A DNA stretch of 64,000 nt from Vreelandella alkaliphila (lineage in GTDB: Bacteria > Pseudomonadota > Gammaproteobacteria > Pseudomonadales > Halomonadaceae): positions 186,001 to 250,000 of the forward strand of contig NZ_JABASV010000005.1 of assembly GCF_016107625.1 (NCBI RefSeq). The letters run 5' to 3'. Below the pieces are notes generated by a model. The model searched no databases. It was not told where the DNA came from and saw only the letters and a list, made by a program, of their open reading frames with translations. Shown here piece after piece: positions 1-7,101 of the stretch (its first letter is position 1; each line of letters starts with the position of its first letter). The position numbers and the translations under genes were made by a program.

Positions 1-322
1 CATTATTAATCACCGCCTCGATTTTGCCACGATGGCGAATAATGCCGGCGTCTTGCAGCAAGCGCTGCACATCCTCTTCGCCAAAGCGGGCAACGTGATG
101 GAAGTCGAAATGATGGAAGGCAGCGCGAAAGTTCTCGCGTTTGTTGAGAATGGTGCGCCAACTTAAGCCTGACTGAAAACTTTCCAGGCAGAGCTTTTCG
201 AATAACCGCTGGTCGTCAACCACCGGAAACCCCCACTCGTTGTCATGGTAGGGCAGAAATTCGGCGGCACCGCCACACCACTGGCAGCGTGGAAGATTAT
301 CAGGGGCAATAAAGTCAGGCAT
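1..322 (-). CDS. tag: DNA-3-methyladenine glycosylase I, partial
   Basis: Base-excision repair enzyme that removes 3-methyladenine from alkylated DNA in the cytoplasm. The visible 107 residues carry the family N-terminus: RCQWC near residue 12, then YHDNEWG, the VVDDQRLFEKLCLE stretch and FQSGLSWRTILNKR. Cys and His in this region match the family zinc site; its C-terminal half (His and Cys) lies beyond the window start. The ATG at 322 is preceded by AAGGAG at good spacing, which fixes the start. The gene is cut by the window edge, so completeness is unknown. It runs in the same direction as the anti-sigma gene upstream, but a gap of about 30 bp and unrelated roles argue against a functional unit. 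Confidence 0.9.
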   Translation of the reverse strand, partial: MPDFIAPDNLPRCQWCGGAAEFLPYHDNEWGFPVVDDQRLFEKLCLESFQSGLSWRTILNKRENFRAAFHHFDFHHVARFGEEDVQRLLQDAGIIRHRGKIEAVINN

Positions 323-350
323 TGGGCGCTCCTTAGTAATATCCTAAACG

Positions 351-1061
351 TCATAAGTTGAGAGTGTTGCCGCGCATAGGTACCAAACGCCCGTGATCAA
401 TGATGGGCCCTGTGGGTTGACCGTCAGGTGCACCACCTCGTGGTTCTATACTGACGGCGAGGTCGGCATTGAATAGTTGCGCACGTAGCTCCGCGCTAGG
501 GTGTAGCCGTAGGTTACCTTGCTCAGGTAGTAAACCTAACGATATTGGGGTGCCTTCGGCGATTAACCATAACTCCCCAGTCTGATTGCTGCTGACTTGA
601 GTAGGTTGAACGGCTTGCACGATCAGTTCGCCCCCAGTGGTCGCGCTAATGATCCAGCCCGGCGTGCGCGATTCATCCTGAACCACAAAGACCGCCTCGC
701 CCTGAGGCAATGTAGACAGTTCAGCCTGCTGCCAAAGAGTGCCAAAAACTATTGCGACTGCCCCAAATCCGGCAGCGATTGTTTGCCATACGCCTAAGCG
801 TTGCCACCAGGGAGGGGGAAATGCCCCGGTTGCTTGGATAATACGCTGCCAAACTTCTTTGGGAGGTGTTCTAGGATCAAGTTGCTCGTTGAACAACTGC
901 AAGTGCTCTCGCCAGCTATCCACATCATTTTGTAGATCATGACTGACGGCCAACAGTGCTTCAAAGTGTGTTTTCTGTTCTTTATCCAATACGCCGAGTA
1001 CATACTCACCAGCCGCTAGGTGGCGTTCATCGGGGTTGGTTAAATCCCATTGGTTAGACAT
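351..1061 (-). CDS. Anti-sigma factor, RskA/ChrR-like, membrane-anchored
   Basis: Probable inner-membrane anti-sigma factor that holds the ECF sigma factor encoded just upstream. The 236-residue protein has a short cytoplasmic N-terminal zinc-finger-like/anti-sigma segment (LAAGEYVLGVLDKEQKTHFEALL), a WWQRLGVWQ motif just before one membrane helix around residues 92-110, and a periplasmic anti-sigma-K factor C-domain (WIISATTGGELIVQAVQPTQ, GELWLIAEGTPISLGLLPE). The C-domain pattern with WLI and SLG is typical of RskA-type proteins. Its start overlaps the end of the sigma gene by 22 bp, so the two are probably translationally coupled. The inducing signal cannot be read from sequence. Confidence 0.85.
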   Translation of the reverse strand: MSNQWDLTNPDERHLAAGEYVLGVLDKEQKTHFEALLAVSHDLQNDVDSWREHLQLFNEQLDPRTPPKEVWQRIIQATGAFPPPWWQRLGVWQTIAAGFGAVAIVFGTLWQQAELSTLPQGEAVFVVQDESRTPGWIISATTGGELIVQAVQPTQVSSNQTGELWLIAEGTPISLGLLPEQGNLRLHPSAELRAQLFNADLAVSIEPRGGAPDGQPTGPIIDHGRLVPMRGNTLNL

Positions 1062-1603
1062 GTTTTTAACCTCTCAAGCCCACGACGAATCCAGCTTTTA
1101 ACGCTGCCCAGCGGTTGGGACAAAGAGTGAGCAAGCTCGCTATGCGTTAACCCCTGAAAATAAGCCATCTCCATTAACTGACGCTGATGAAGGCTTAGTG
1201 TGTCCAGACAATCATTAAGTCTGTCTTTTTTCTGGCCGCTTATGCTGTCACCTTCAGGGTCTTCGGTACCTAACAGCGTTGCTAATATAGGTTCGTCGGT
1301 GGTTGCATCCTGCGGCTTCTGGCGGCGTAGCCAGTCGATGCCAGTATTGCGGGCAAGTGTTGAAAGCCAGGTCATAGGTTTAGCACGAGTGGCATCGTAC
1401 TGATTGGCAACGCGCCATATGTTGATAAAGACATGCTGCAGGCAATCCTGGGCAGCGCTTTCCTCTCTTACTATACGCAGCAGTTGGGCATATAGATGCG
1501 CACTAGTGGCACGATAAAGGCGCGCAAATGCTTGGCGGTCGCCTTGGGCGCAGCCACTGAGCTGATCAATAAGGTACTGTTGGCGTTGCGTGGCATCTTG
1601 CAT
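1040..1603 (-). CDS. ECF RNA polymerase sigma factor, SigK-like
   Basis: Extracytoplasmic-function sigma factor of 187 residues. Region 2 is seen as LYRATSAHLYAQLLRIV through AQDCLQHVFINIWRVANQYD and the -10 binding part PMTWLSTLARNTGIDWLRR. Region 4 is seen as LSLHQRQLMEMAYFQGLTHSELAHSL, an HTH ending in GSVKSWIRRGLERLK. Length and organisation are normal for the family. It is cotranscribed with the anti-sigma factor downstream, and divergent from a secreted fasciclin gene. This resembles SigK/RskA loci, where fasciclin-type secreted proteins are among the targets. Membership of the SigK-like group is inferred from the partner type, not measured. Confidence 0.88.
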   Translation of the reverse strand: MQDATQRQQYLIDQLSGCAQGDRQAFARLYRATSAHLYAQLLRIVREESAAQDCLQHVFINIWRVANQYDATRAKPMTWLSTLARNTGIDWLRRQKPQDATTDEPILATLLGTEDPEGDSISGQKKDRLNDCLDTLSLHQRQLMEMAYFQGLTHSELAHSLSQPLGSVKSWIRRGLERLKTCLTNGI

Positions 1604-1706
1604 TCAGGCATCTCTGCGCATTAAACCGAACTATCAGTCTTGGGTAGCGTGGCGTTGAAGGCAATAGACTTCATATTAGTGGCCGATAAAAAATTCTGAA
1701 AAGTTT

Positions 1707-1734
1707 GCATCCACCTGGGCATTAACCACGTAAG
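1707..1734 (+). promoter_or_regulatory. Possible ECF promoter upstream of the fasciclin gene
   Basis: GCATCC at 1707-1712 and CGTAAG at 1729-1734 are separated by 16 bp and lie about 55 bp before the fasciclin start. This spacing and the CATCC-type -35 are like those I recall for SigK-type ECF sigma factors. The -10 half sits inside an imperfect inverted repeat (CATTAAC...GTTAATG, 1720-1743). It is only a pattern match. The same pattern was not found upstream of the sigma gene. Confidence 0.3.
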
Positions 1735-1788
1735 TGTTAATGAGCTTGCATTGTTGAGCCATTTTAATCACAAGTAGGAGATGCCCCA

Positions 1789-2340
1789 ATGAAACTCAAA
1801 CTTCTTACTGCTAGCCTTTGTGCCGCTGCTCTTTATGCTAGTGCTGCCGTTGCTGATCATGGCCCTACCATGGTGGGCGGAGCCAGCATGCTTCCCGAGC
1901 GTAATATTATCGAAAATGCCGTTAACTCAGGTGACCACGAAACGCTGGTGGCTGCAGTGCAGGCAGCTGAACTAGTGGATGTGTTGCAAGGTGATGGCCC
2001 TTTTACCGTCTTTGCACCCACGGATAAGGCCTTTGCGGACTTGCCCGACGGCACCGTTGATACGTTGCTACAGCCTGAGAACCTTGAGCAATTGCAGACC
2101 GTTCTGACTTATCACGTGGTGCCAGGCAACCTGACGCGGGACGCGTTGTGGGAAGAGGTTATGGAGAACGACGGCACAGTGGCTTTTAAAACCGTACAAG
2201 GCGGGCATCTTTCCGTTATTCGTAACGGTAATAACCTGATGGTGATGGATGCGCAGGGCAATAGTGCCAATATAACGGTGATTGATGTTGCCCAAGCGAA
2301 CGGCGTCATCCACGTGGTTGATCGTGTATTAATGCCTTAA
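1789..2340 (+). CDS. Secreted fasciclin (FAS1) domain protein
   Basis: A 183-residue exported protein with one FAS1 domain, a fold linked to adhesion or matrix contacts; its exact role here is unknown. Residues 1-22 form a signal peptide (MKLKLLTASLCAAALYASAAVA, cleavage probably before DHG). The FAS1 H1 motif is visible as DGPFTVFAPTDKAFADLP, followed by YHVVPGNLT and the C-terminal H2-like NGVIHVVDRVLMP. A ribosome site (AGTAGGAG) precedes the ATG. It diverges from an ECF sigma/anti-sigma pair and ends at a strong terminator, so it is a single-gene unit. It is a plausible target of that sigma factor, by neighbourhood and a weak promoter match. Confidence 0.88.
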   Translation: MKLKLLTASLCAAALYASAAVADHGPTMVGGASMLPERNIIENAVNSGDHETLVAAVQAAELVDVLQGDGPFTVFAPTDKAFADLPDGTVDTLLQPENLEQLQTVLTYHVVPGNLTRDALWEEVMENDGTVAFKTVQGGHLSVIRNGNNLMVMDAQGNSANITVIDVAQANGVIHVVDRVLMP

Positions 2341-2389
2341 TCGATCGGATGCTGGCGACTAATGAACACTCATTCGCCAAGTGACTGTC

Positions 2390-2423
2390 CCGCTGCCTTG
2401 AGTCTTAAGGCAGCGGTAGTTTT
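2390..2423 (+). terminator. Rho-independent terminator after the fasciclin gene
   Basis: Perfect 10-bp arms CCGCTGCCTT (2390-2399) and AAGGCAGCGG (2407-2416) with a 7-base loop. TTTT follows at 2420-2423. It lies between the convergent fasciclin and MocR-type genes. Confidence 0.85.
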
Positions 2424-2501
2424 AATGTTTGACGACAGAAAGCTTCCTCTCGCTGCCAACCAACGACAGCGCGGCCGCTGAACGCCCTTAGCGAATAGAT
2501 A

Positions 2502-3980
2502 TTAACCCTGGCGTAAGTTTAACCATGCGTTGCTAAGCCAAGCACCTGCGTTGATAAGTTCGCTTTCCGTTGAGCCTGCATAGCCGAGCACTAAACCAGG
2601 GCGCTTGTTCTCACCAAGGTAATAGCGGGAAAGAGGAGAAAGCGTAATACCCGCTTCACTAGCACGTCTTACCAGTATCTCTTCTGTTTCAAAATTATCG
2701 AGCTCAGCCAGAAGGTGCATGCCTGCATGGCCGTCAGAAAGCTGAAGCCCTGCGGCCACCGCAGGCGCTAACGCAGTGCGCAGGCAGGCTTGGCGTTGGC
2801 AATAAGCAGCCCGCATGCGAGCGATGTGGCGAGTAAAGTGGCCGTTGGCAATAAGTTCAGCAAGCGCTGATTGTATGGGGTAGTTACCCTCGCGGTGCAG
2901 CCGCGTATGGGCGCGCTTAAAGTCTTCGGCAAGCCTATCAGGCAATACCAAATAGCCTAAACGCAAGCCGGGGTAAAGCACTTTACTGAAGGTGCCTACA
3001 TAAATCACCGGCGCCTGTTCGGCGAGGCCTTGTAGAGAGGGAGTAGGCGGCGTGTCGTACCGAAATTCACTGTCGTAATCATCTTCGATGATCCAGCTGC
3101 CAGCATGAGAAGCATACTCTAACAATGCTAGTCGGCGTGGTATTGGCATGGTAACGCCACTGGGGTATTGGTGAGAAGGTGTTACATAGATTAGCCGGGG
3201 TGCGGGGGCGCTCGCAGGCGCTAGTGAAGGGTTTAGTCCTTCTTTATCTACGGGTATGAGCGTTGTCGTTAAGCCTGAGGCTAGGAAACATGCTTGCGCT
3301 CCGCGGTAACCAGGCTCTTCCATCCAAACCGAATCGCCGCTATCGGTGAGCAGTTGGGTAGTCAGCTCAAATGCCTGCTGAGCTCCTTGGGTAATCACGA
3401 TCTGCTCTGGTTGACAGCGCACCGCGCGGGAGAGGCGTAGATAGTCACAAAGGGCTGCTTTAAGTTCAGGCAGCCCACCGTTGGTTTGATAATCCATCCA
3501 TGACATTTCTGCGTGATAATAGTGACGACGCAAAAGGCGTTGCCATAGCTCGCGGGGAAACAGATCGAGTGCCGGAACGCCAGGGGCAAATGCTCGATGG
3601 CCGTGGCTTAACGCGCCGCTTAGCGTTAGTAGTGTGTTGCCCCGGTTTGAATAGCGAACAGGCACAGGGGAGGGAAGTTCGGTTCTGTTTAATCGTGTGG
3701 GTAGTTGTGCCACATAGAGCCCCGCTCCCTGGCGAGCGATCAGCAATCCTTCCGCCAACAGCCGGTCCATGGCGGCCAGCACCGTATTGCGGCTAATACC
3801 TAAAGCGGTGGATAAATAGCGAGAAGAGGGAAGTGCATCGCCTGCCGTCAGTTCGCCATGTTGAATCCAATCCTTAAGCGAACGGTAGAGCTGTTGAACC
3901 AGCGTGGCTGCTTCATTCGCTGCTAGCCTTATCGCTAGCGCCTCCGTAATCCAATCGCTAGCAGCGTTACGTCGTTTCAC
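2502..3980 (-). CDS. MocR/PdxR-family regulator (GntR HTH fused to aminotransferase)
   Basis: Transcription regulator with an N-terminal winged HTH of the GntR type (LKDWIQHGELTAGDALPSSRYLSTALGIS then RNTVLAAMDRL) and a large class-I aminotransferase-like domain that binds pyridoxal phosphate. The PLP region is visible as TQGAQQAFELTTQLL, YVTPSHQYPSG, IIEDDYDSEFRY and the Schiff-base lysine in GTFSKVLYPGLRLGY. Length is normal for the family. I chose GTG at 3980 because GAGGG stands five bases before it; an in-frame GTG at 4025 lacks a good ribosome site. It diverges from a GNAT acetyltransferase gene about 90 bp away, the usual place for a MocR target. The effector and any link to vitamin B6 are not shown by the sequence. 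Confidence 0.88.
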   Translation of the reverse strand: MKRRNAASDWITEALAIRLAANEAATLVQQLYRSLKDWIQHGELTAGDALPSSRYLSTALGISRNTVLAAMDRLLAEGLLIARQGAGLYVAQLPTRLNRTELPSPVPVRYSNRGNTLLTLSGALSHGHRAFAPGVPALDLFPRELWQRLLRRHYYHAEMSWMDYQTNGGLPELKAALCDYLRLSRAVRCQPEQIVITQGAQQAFELTTQLLTDSGDSVWMEEPGYRGAQACFLASGLTTTLIPVDKEGLNPSLAPASAPAPRLIYVTPSHQYPSGVTMPIPRRLALLEYASHAGSWIIEDDYDSEFRYDTPPTPSLQGLAEQAPVIYVGTFSKVLYPGLRLGYLVLPDRLAEDFKRAHTRLHREGNYPIQSALAELIANGHFTRHIARMRAAYCQRQACLRTALAPAVAAGLQLSDGHAGMHLLAELDNFETEEILVRRASEAGITLSPLSRYYLGENKRPGLVLGYAGSTESELINAGAWLSNAWLNLRQG

Positions 3981-4072
3981 TGGTTCCCTCAATTTAGCGA
4001 TAAGTGGCTCTTTGTTATAGACCACTATAGCGGCAAGCTGAGTTTGTTCACCATCTTAATGGAGTAGTTGCC

Positions 4073-4522
4073 ATGGTTAATATTCGTTCAGCGGTACTGT
4101 CTGACTTAGAGGCACTTAGTGGATTACTCGACGGCTATCGGCAGTTCTATAATCAGCCGAGTGATATCGGTGCGGCGCGGGATTTCTTGCGTCAGCGCTT
4201 TGGGCAGGCGGATTCGCGCATTTTAGTGAGTGAAAATAGCGACGCTAACCTCACTGGTTTCGTGCAGCTTTATCCTGGAGTTTCCACGGTGGGCTTGAAT
4301 GCGCGTTGGACGCTAAATGATCTTTTTGTGTTGCCAGAGTGCCGCGATAAGGGAACGGGTAGGGCGTTGATGGAAGCCGCCACCCAACTGGCTCGCGAGC
4401 ATGGAGTCGCGCGCTTAATCCTTATGACTCAGGTAGAGAACGAGCGCGCCCAGCACCTTTATGAGTCCTTGGACTGGCAGCGCAACACGGCGTTTTACGG
4501 TTATCTGCTGGATATCAAATAA
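4073..4522 (+). CDS. GNAT-family N-acetyltransferase
   Basis: A 149-residue acetyl-CoA-dependent acetyltransferase of unknown acceptor. The fold is visible as IRSAVLSDLEALSGLLDGYRQFY at the start, the central strand WTLNDLFVLPECRDKGTGRALMEAATQLA with the acetyl-CoA loop (RDKGTG), and the C-terminal RLILMTQVENERAQHLYESLDWQRN. It is divergent from the MocR-type regulator, so it is the most likely gene under that regulator. Related small GNAT proteins beside MocR regulators act on amino acids or polyamines; nothing here decides the substrate. Confidence 0.85.
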   Translation: MVNIRSAVLSDLEALSGLLDGYRQFYNQPSDIGAARDFLRQRFGQADSRILVSENSDANLTGFVQLYPGVSTVGLNARWTLNDLFVLPECRDKGTGRALMEAATQLAREHGVARLILMTQVENERAQHLYESLDWQRNTAFYGYLLDIK

Positions 4523-4587
4523 CTGCAATGATGACTAATGAGCAGTCATCTTCTGAAGTAAGTGCCTGCACAAAATTAAGCGGGCAC

Positions 4588-4855
4588 TGATCATAGGCAA
4601 CCACTGATTCGATAGGGTCTAAATGCTCGTAAACGTATGCATAAGCACTTAGCTGCCTGGGTGTTGTGGGAGGGAGCTTTAGCTCGCGATGATTTAACTG
4701 ATTTGCCTGGTTATAGTAGGGGCGGCTACGCCGCCATCGCCCGCTAGAAGCGGCCTCCTACAATAGACGATGAGCCTTGAGCGGCTGAAAAGTGATCATA
4801 GGCAACCACTGATTTAATGGGGCCTGAATCCTCGCAAACTTATGATAAGCACTTA
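4588..4855. repeat. REP/BIME-like cluster framed by a 64-bp direct repeat
   Basis: This gene-free stretch holds two imperfect direct repeats of about 64 bp (4588-4651 and 4793-4855), both starting TGATCATAGGCAACCACTGA and ending ATAAGCACTTA. Between them are REP-type palindromes. One is GTGGGAGGGAGCTTTAGCTC at about 4666-4685. Two more form a head-to-head pair at 4714-4762 (GTAGGGGCGGCTACGCCGCC facing the complement of TGTAGGAGGCCGCTTCTAGC). Such elements resemble the REP/BIME repeats of Pseudomonas and relatives. Transposases of the RAYT type that mobilise them are not present in the window. Confidence 0.7.
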
Positions 4856-4952
4856 TTAGCACTCATATATTGACTAGGCGTGCCAAGCCCGGCGTTCAGC
4901 CGGGCTCAAACGACAGTGACTTACAACACAGCTTTTTAAGCGCAATACAGGT

Positions 4953-5456
4953 TTATGCGTTGCTTAGCTTGCGCGCTCGATGCAGGTTCTCCATCGTATT
5001 CAGACACGCCTGGGCGGCTTCTTGCCCTTTGGTAACAAAGTGCTGGGTGTAGAAGTCGTGGTGAGTGCTGTGCTCATGGAAGTGGTGTGGTGTTAAGACG
5101 ACCGAGATAATCGGTACTTGCGTATCTAACTGCACGCGCATTAAGCCATCAATGACCGCATGGGCAACAAAGTCGTGGCGATAAATGCCACCGTCTACCA
5201 CAAAGCCTGCCCCGACAATGGCGCCATAGCGGCCACTTTCGGCGAGTACCTTTGCCTGGAGGGGGATTTCGTAAGCACCTGATACGGTGAAGATGTCCAC
5301 TTGTTCGGCGTTAAGACCGCAGCGTTCTACTTCAGTGATAAAGGCTTCATAGGCCTTCTCGACAATATCTTGATGCCAGTGGCCTTGAATAAACGCGATG
5401 CGCTGAGCCGTGGTGTGTGTTGAAAGCGTTAGCGGAAATGTCTGATTCATGGTCAT
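4953..5456 (-). CDS. ribH2: 6,7-dimethyl-8-ribityllumazine synthase, type 2
   Basis: Penultimate enzyme of riboflavin synthesis, joining 5-amino-6-ribitylamino-uracil with dihydroxybutanone phosphate. The 167-residue protein shows the lumazine synthase pattern: IAFIQGHWHQDIVEKAYEAF, FTVSGAYEIPLQAKVLAESGRYGAIVGAGFVVDGG, YRHDFVAHAVIDGLMRVQLDTQVPIISVVLTPHHFHEH, GQEAAQACLNTMENL. The catalytic His is probably in PHHFHEH. The shape (HHFHEH rather than the usual DTIEQA) points to the RibH2 group known from Brucella. An FMN riboswitch lies in its leader, so expression should fall when FMN is plentiful. No other rib gene is adjacent, which suggests a second, conditionally used copy. Confidence 0.88.
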   Translation of the reverse strand: MTMNQTFPLTLSTHTTAQRIAFIQGHWHQDIVEKAYEAFITEVERCGLNAEQVDIFTVSGAYEIPLQAKVLAESGRYGAIVGAGFVVDGGIYRHDFVAHAVIDGLMRVQLDTQVPIISVVLTPHHFHEHSTHHDFYTQHFVTKGQEAAQACLNTMENLHRARKLSNA

Positions 5457-5560
5457 TCTCTTGGATAAGTTGTACCAGAATCAGGGCACGCGGAACCAGT
5501 CGTCAGGCAACCGCAAAAGGTGACTGAAGCCACTTTTTAAGTTGCGTGTCTACGGTACCG

Positions 5561-5722
5561 TTCTCTTTCATCCGGACTATCACCGTCGGCTTCGGCTTCT
5601 CACCGAATCTGCTGACCTCAAGAAATAAAAAACAACAGTCTTGAGCGCTCGCGGGCTTAGATGACTGAATTTTATTCAGCCATCATCACCGCCGGTGGGG
5701 ACTTTCACCCCGCCCTGAGAAC
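5561..5722 (-). promoter_or_regulatory. FMN riboswitch (RFN element)
   Basis: On the minus strand the conserved RFN core is plain: CTCAGGGCGGGGTGAAAGTC at the 5' side, ACCGGCGGTGAT next, a variable stem in the middle, then GAGGTCAGCAGATTCGGTGA, AGCCGACGGTGATAGTC and CGGATGAAAGAGAA. It sits about 105 bases before the lumazine synthase start. An imperfect hairpin at about 5517-5541 (AAAAGTGGCTTCAGTCACC on the minus strand) lies between aptamer and gene and could be part of the expression platform. Confidence 0.95.
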
Positions 5723-5747
5723 TTTGCTGATTATCAGCTCGGCTATA

Positions 5748-6251
5748 TTACGCTTTTTCTAAATACCAAGCCACGGGGGTGTCGTAATCCTTGCGGGGTC
5801 GCGCTGCATAATGATCTCACCGTGGCGAACGGAAAGTAGCACTTCGCCCTGAGTACGCAGCACGCTGTAGTCATCTTCACCCTCCAGCAGGTTGAAGCTA
5901 GCGGGTTTGCCGACCTCGATACCGTAACGCGCTTCAATATTGAGTGTGCGTGCGCTGTTGTCAGTGATAAGCGACAGCGCCTGGCTGAAATCCTGATAGC
6001 CCATCATTTGGCAGATATGCAAGCCAAAATCGAGCGTCCGCAACAGCTTAACGTTACCCAGTGAGTACCAGGGGTCGAAGATCGAATCCTCGGCAAAGCA
6101 GCTTGCTGCCCGCATCAATTTGCCCATCCCCCGCCGTTTGTGGCGCGTCTTGAGCGGTAATCGCTGTGAACGTACCGTTCTCAATCTCAAGCCGGTAAAG
6201 CTCGGGGCGCTGGCGTAGCCGGGCGTTAATGATCTGCATGTGCATAGGTAA
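5748..6251 (-). pseudogene. codA: Cytosine deaminase remnant (codA), internal deletion and frameshifts
   Basis: Two pieces of a CodA-like amidohydrolase remain. The N-terminal piece (MQIINARLRQRPELYRLEIE... QIDAGSKLL) matches the start of cytosine deaminase. The C-terminal piece (DSIFDPWYSLGNVKLLRTLD, FGLHICQMMGYQDFSQALSL, ITDNSARTLNIE) matches its last 110 residues. About 260 central codons, including the HxH and other metal ligands, are missing, and the two pieces are in different frames near 6100. A second frameshift near a GGGG run at 5794-5797 separates the tail DTPVAWYLEKA, whose own stop is at 5748. The gene cannot make an active enzyme. No codB permease is nearby. Confidence 0.85.
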
Positions 6252-6328
6252 GCTCTCTCTCATCAAGTGAATGGAAATCTTCTAGTGATGGAAGCAACCT
6301 GCATGCCAAGCTTATCTTCTCAAAGCGT

Positions 6329-6952
6329 TTAGAGTGCGCTCTCCACTAGCAACCCCCGCATTAACGTTTCGATCATACTCTCGTACTCGTCTGCTAATGA
6401 GAATTGCTGCGGGTCTTGTAGCCAATCAAAGCAAATGCCGATTAAAAAGCTATGGTACTGGCGCCGGGCGCTGGCGGGCGTGAGGTCAGCGCGCAGATGG
6501 CCGGCTTGCCGGGCATTCTCAAATAGCTGCTCAACCTGCATTTCGGCATGCTCGGACAGCCGAGTGATCATGCTGATACGTGGATGATCATCTTCCAGCT
6601 TTTCGCAGCGATGCAGCACGATGGTGGCGGCGCGCTGTAACGGAAGGTTATGGCAGATAGCGCCAAGCGCACTCAGGGCAATCTCTTGCAGGCATTTGGT
6701 GGGGGTGTGGCCCAGTCGCAGCACAGCATCATCGACAATTTCATCGAGCGGCACGCGAACACGCTCTAGCAGGGCATCGAATACCGCCGCTTTATCCTCA
6801 AAATGCCAGTAAATCGCACCTCGGGTAACGCCAGCCGCTGCGGCAATATGAGCCAATGTGGTGCGCGACACGCCTTGAGCGAGAAACTGAGTTTCTGCAG
6901 CATCAAGGATGGCCTCGCGGGTGCGTTCAGCCTCAGCTTTGCGGCGTGACAT
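6329..6952 (-). CDS. TetR/AcrR-family repressor of the adjacent RND pump
   Basis: A 207-residue TetR regulator. The N-terminal HTH is RRKAEAERTREAILDAAETQFLAQGVSRTTLAHIAAAAGVTRGAIYWHFEDKAAVFDALLERV, the signature of the AcrR/TtgR group. The C-terminal ligand domain contains GAICHNLPLQRAATIVLHRCEKLEDDHP, again as in AcrR-type proteins. I take ATG at 6952 as start because AGGAG stands before it. It is divergent from the RND adaptor gene, with a perfect inverted repeat between them at 7032-7057. It probably represses the pump and perhaps itself until a hydrophobic drug-like ligand binds. Confidence 0.9.
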   Translation of the reverse strand: MSRRKAEAERTREAILDAAETQFLAQGVSRTTLAHIAAAAGVTRGAIYWHFEDKAAVFDALLERVRVPLDEIVDDAVLRLGHTPTKCLQEIALSALGAICHNLPLQRAATIVLHRCEKLEDDHPRISMITRLSEHAEMQVEQLFENARQAGHLRADLTPASARRQYHSFLIGICFDWLQDPQQFSLADEYESMIETLMRGLLVESAL

Positions 6953-7031
6953 AGCGGCTCCTAACAAAAAAGTGCACTTATATTGGCATTACTGAATGGC
7001 AAAGTCGCCAGTAGGTGATTAGTATACACGC

Positions 7032-7057
7032 TCACTGACATTCATGGATGTCAGTGA
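7032..7057. promoter_or_regulatory. Palindromic operator for the TetR/AcrR repressor
   Basis: TCACTGACAT (7032-7041) and ATGTCAGTGA (7048-7057) are perfect 10-bp arms around the 6-base centre TCATGG. The layout, with CAT-N6-ATG at the core, is like the known AcrR operator (TACATACATT-N-AATGTATGTA). It lies 45 bp before the adaptor start, placed to block its promoter. Confidence 0.75.
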
Positions 7058-7101
7058 AATTTTTATGTCTGTGTATTGATAACACCACCGAGGAGTCCGC
7101 T

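Noticed and set aside
4870-5052. 60-codon frame near the REP cluster
   Set aside because: It overlaps the end of ribH2 and has no ribosome site or pattern.
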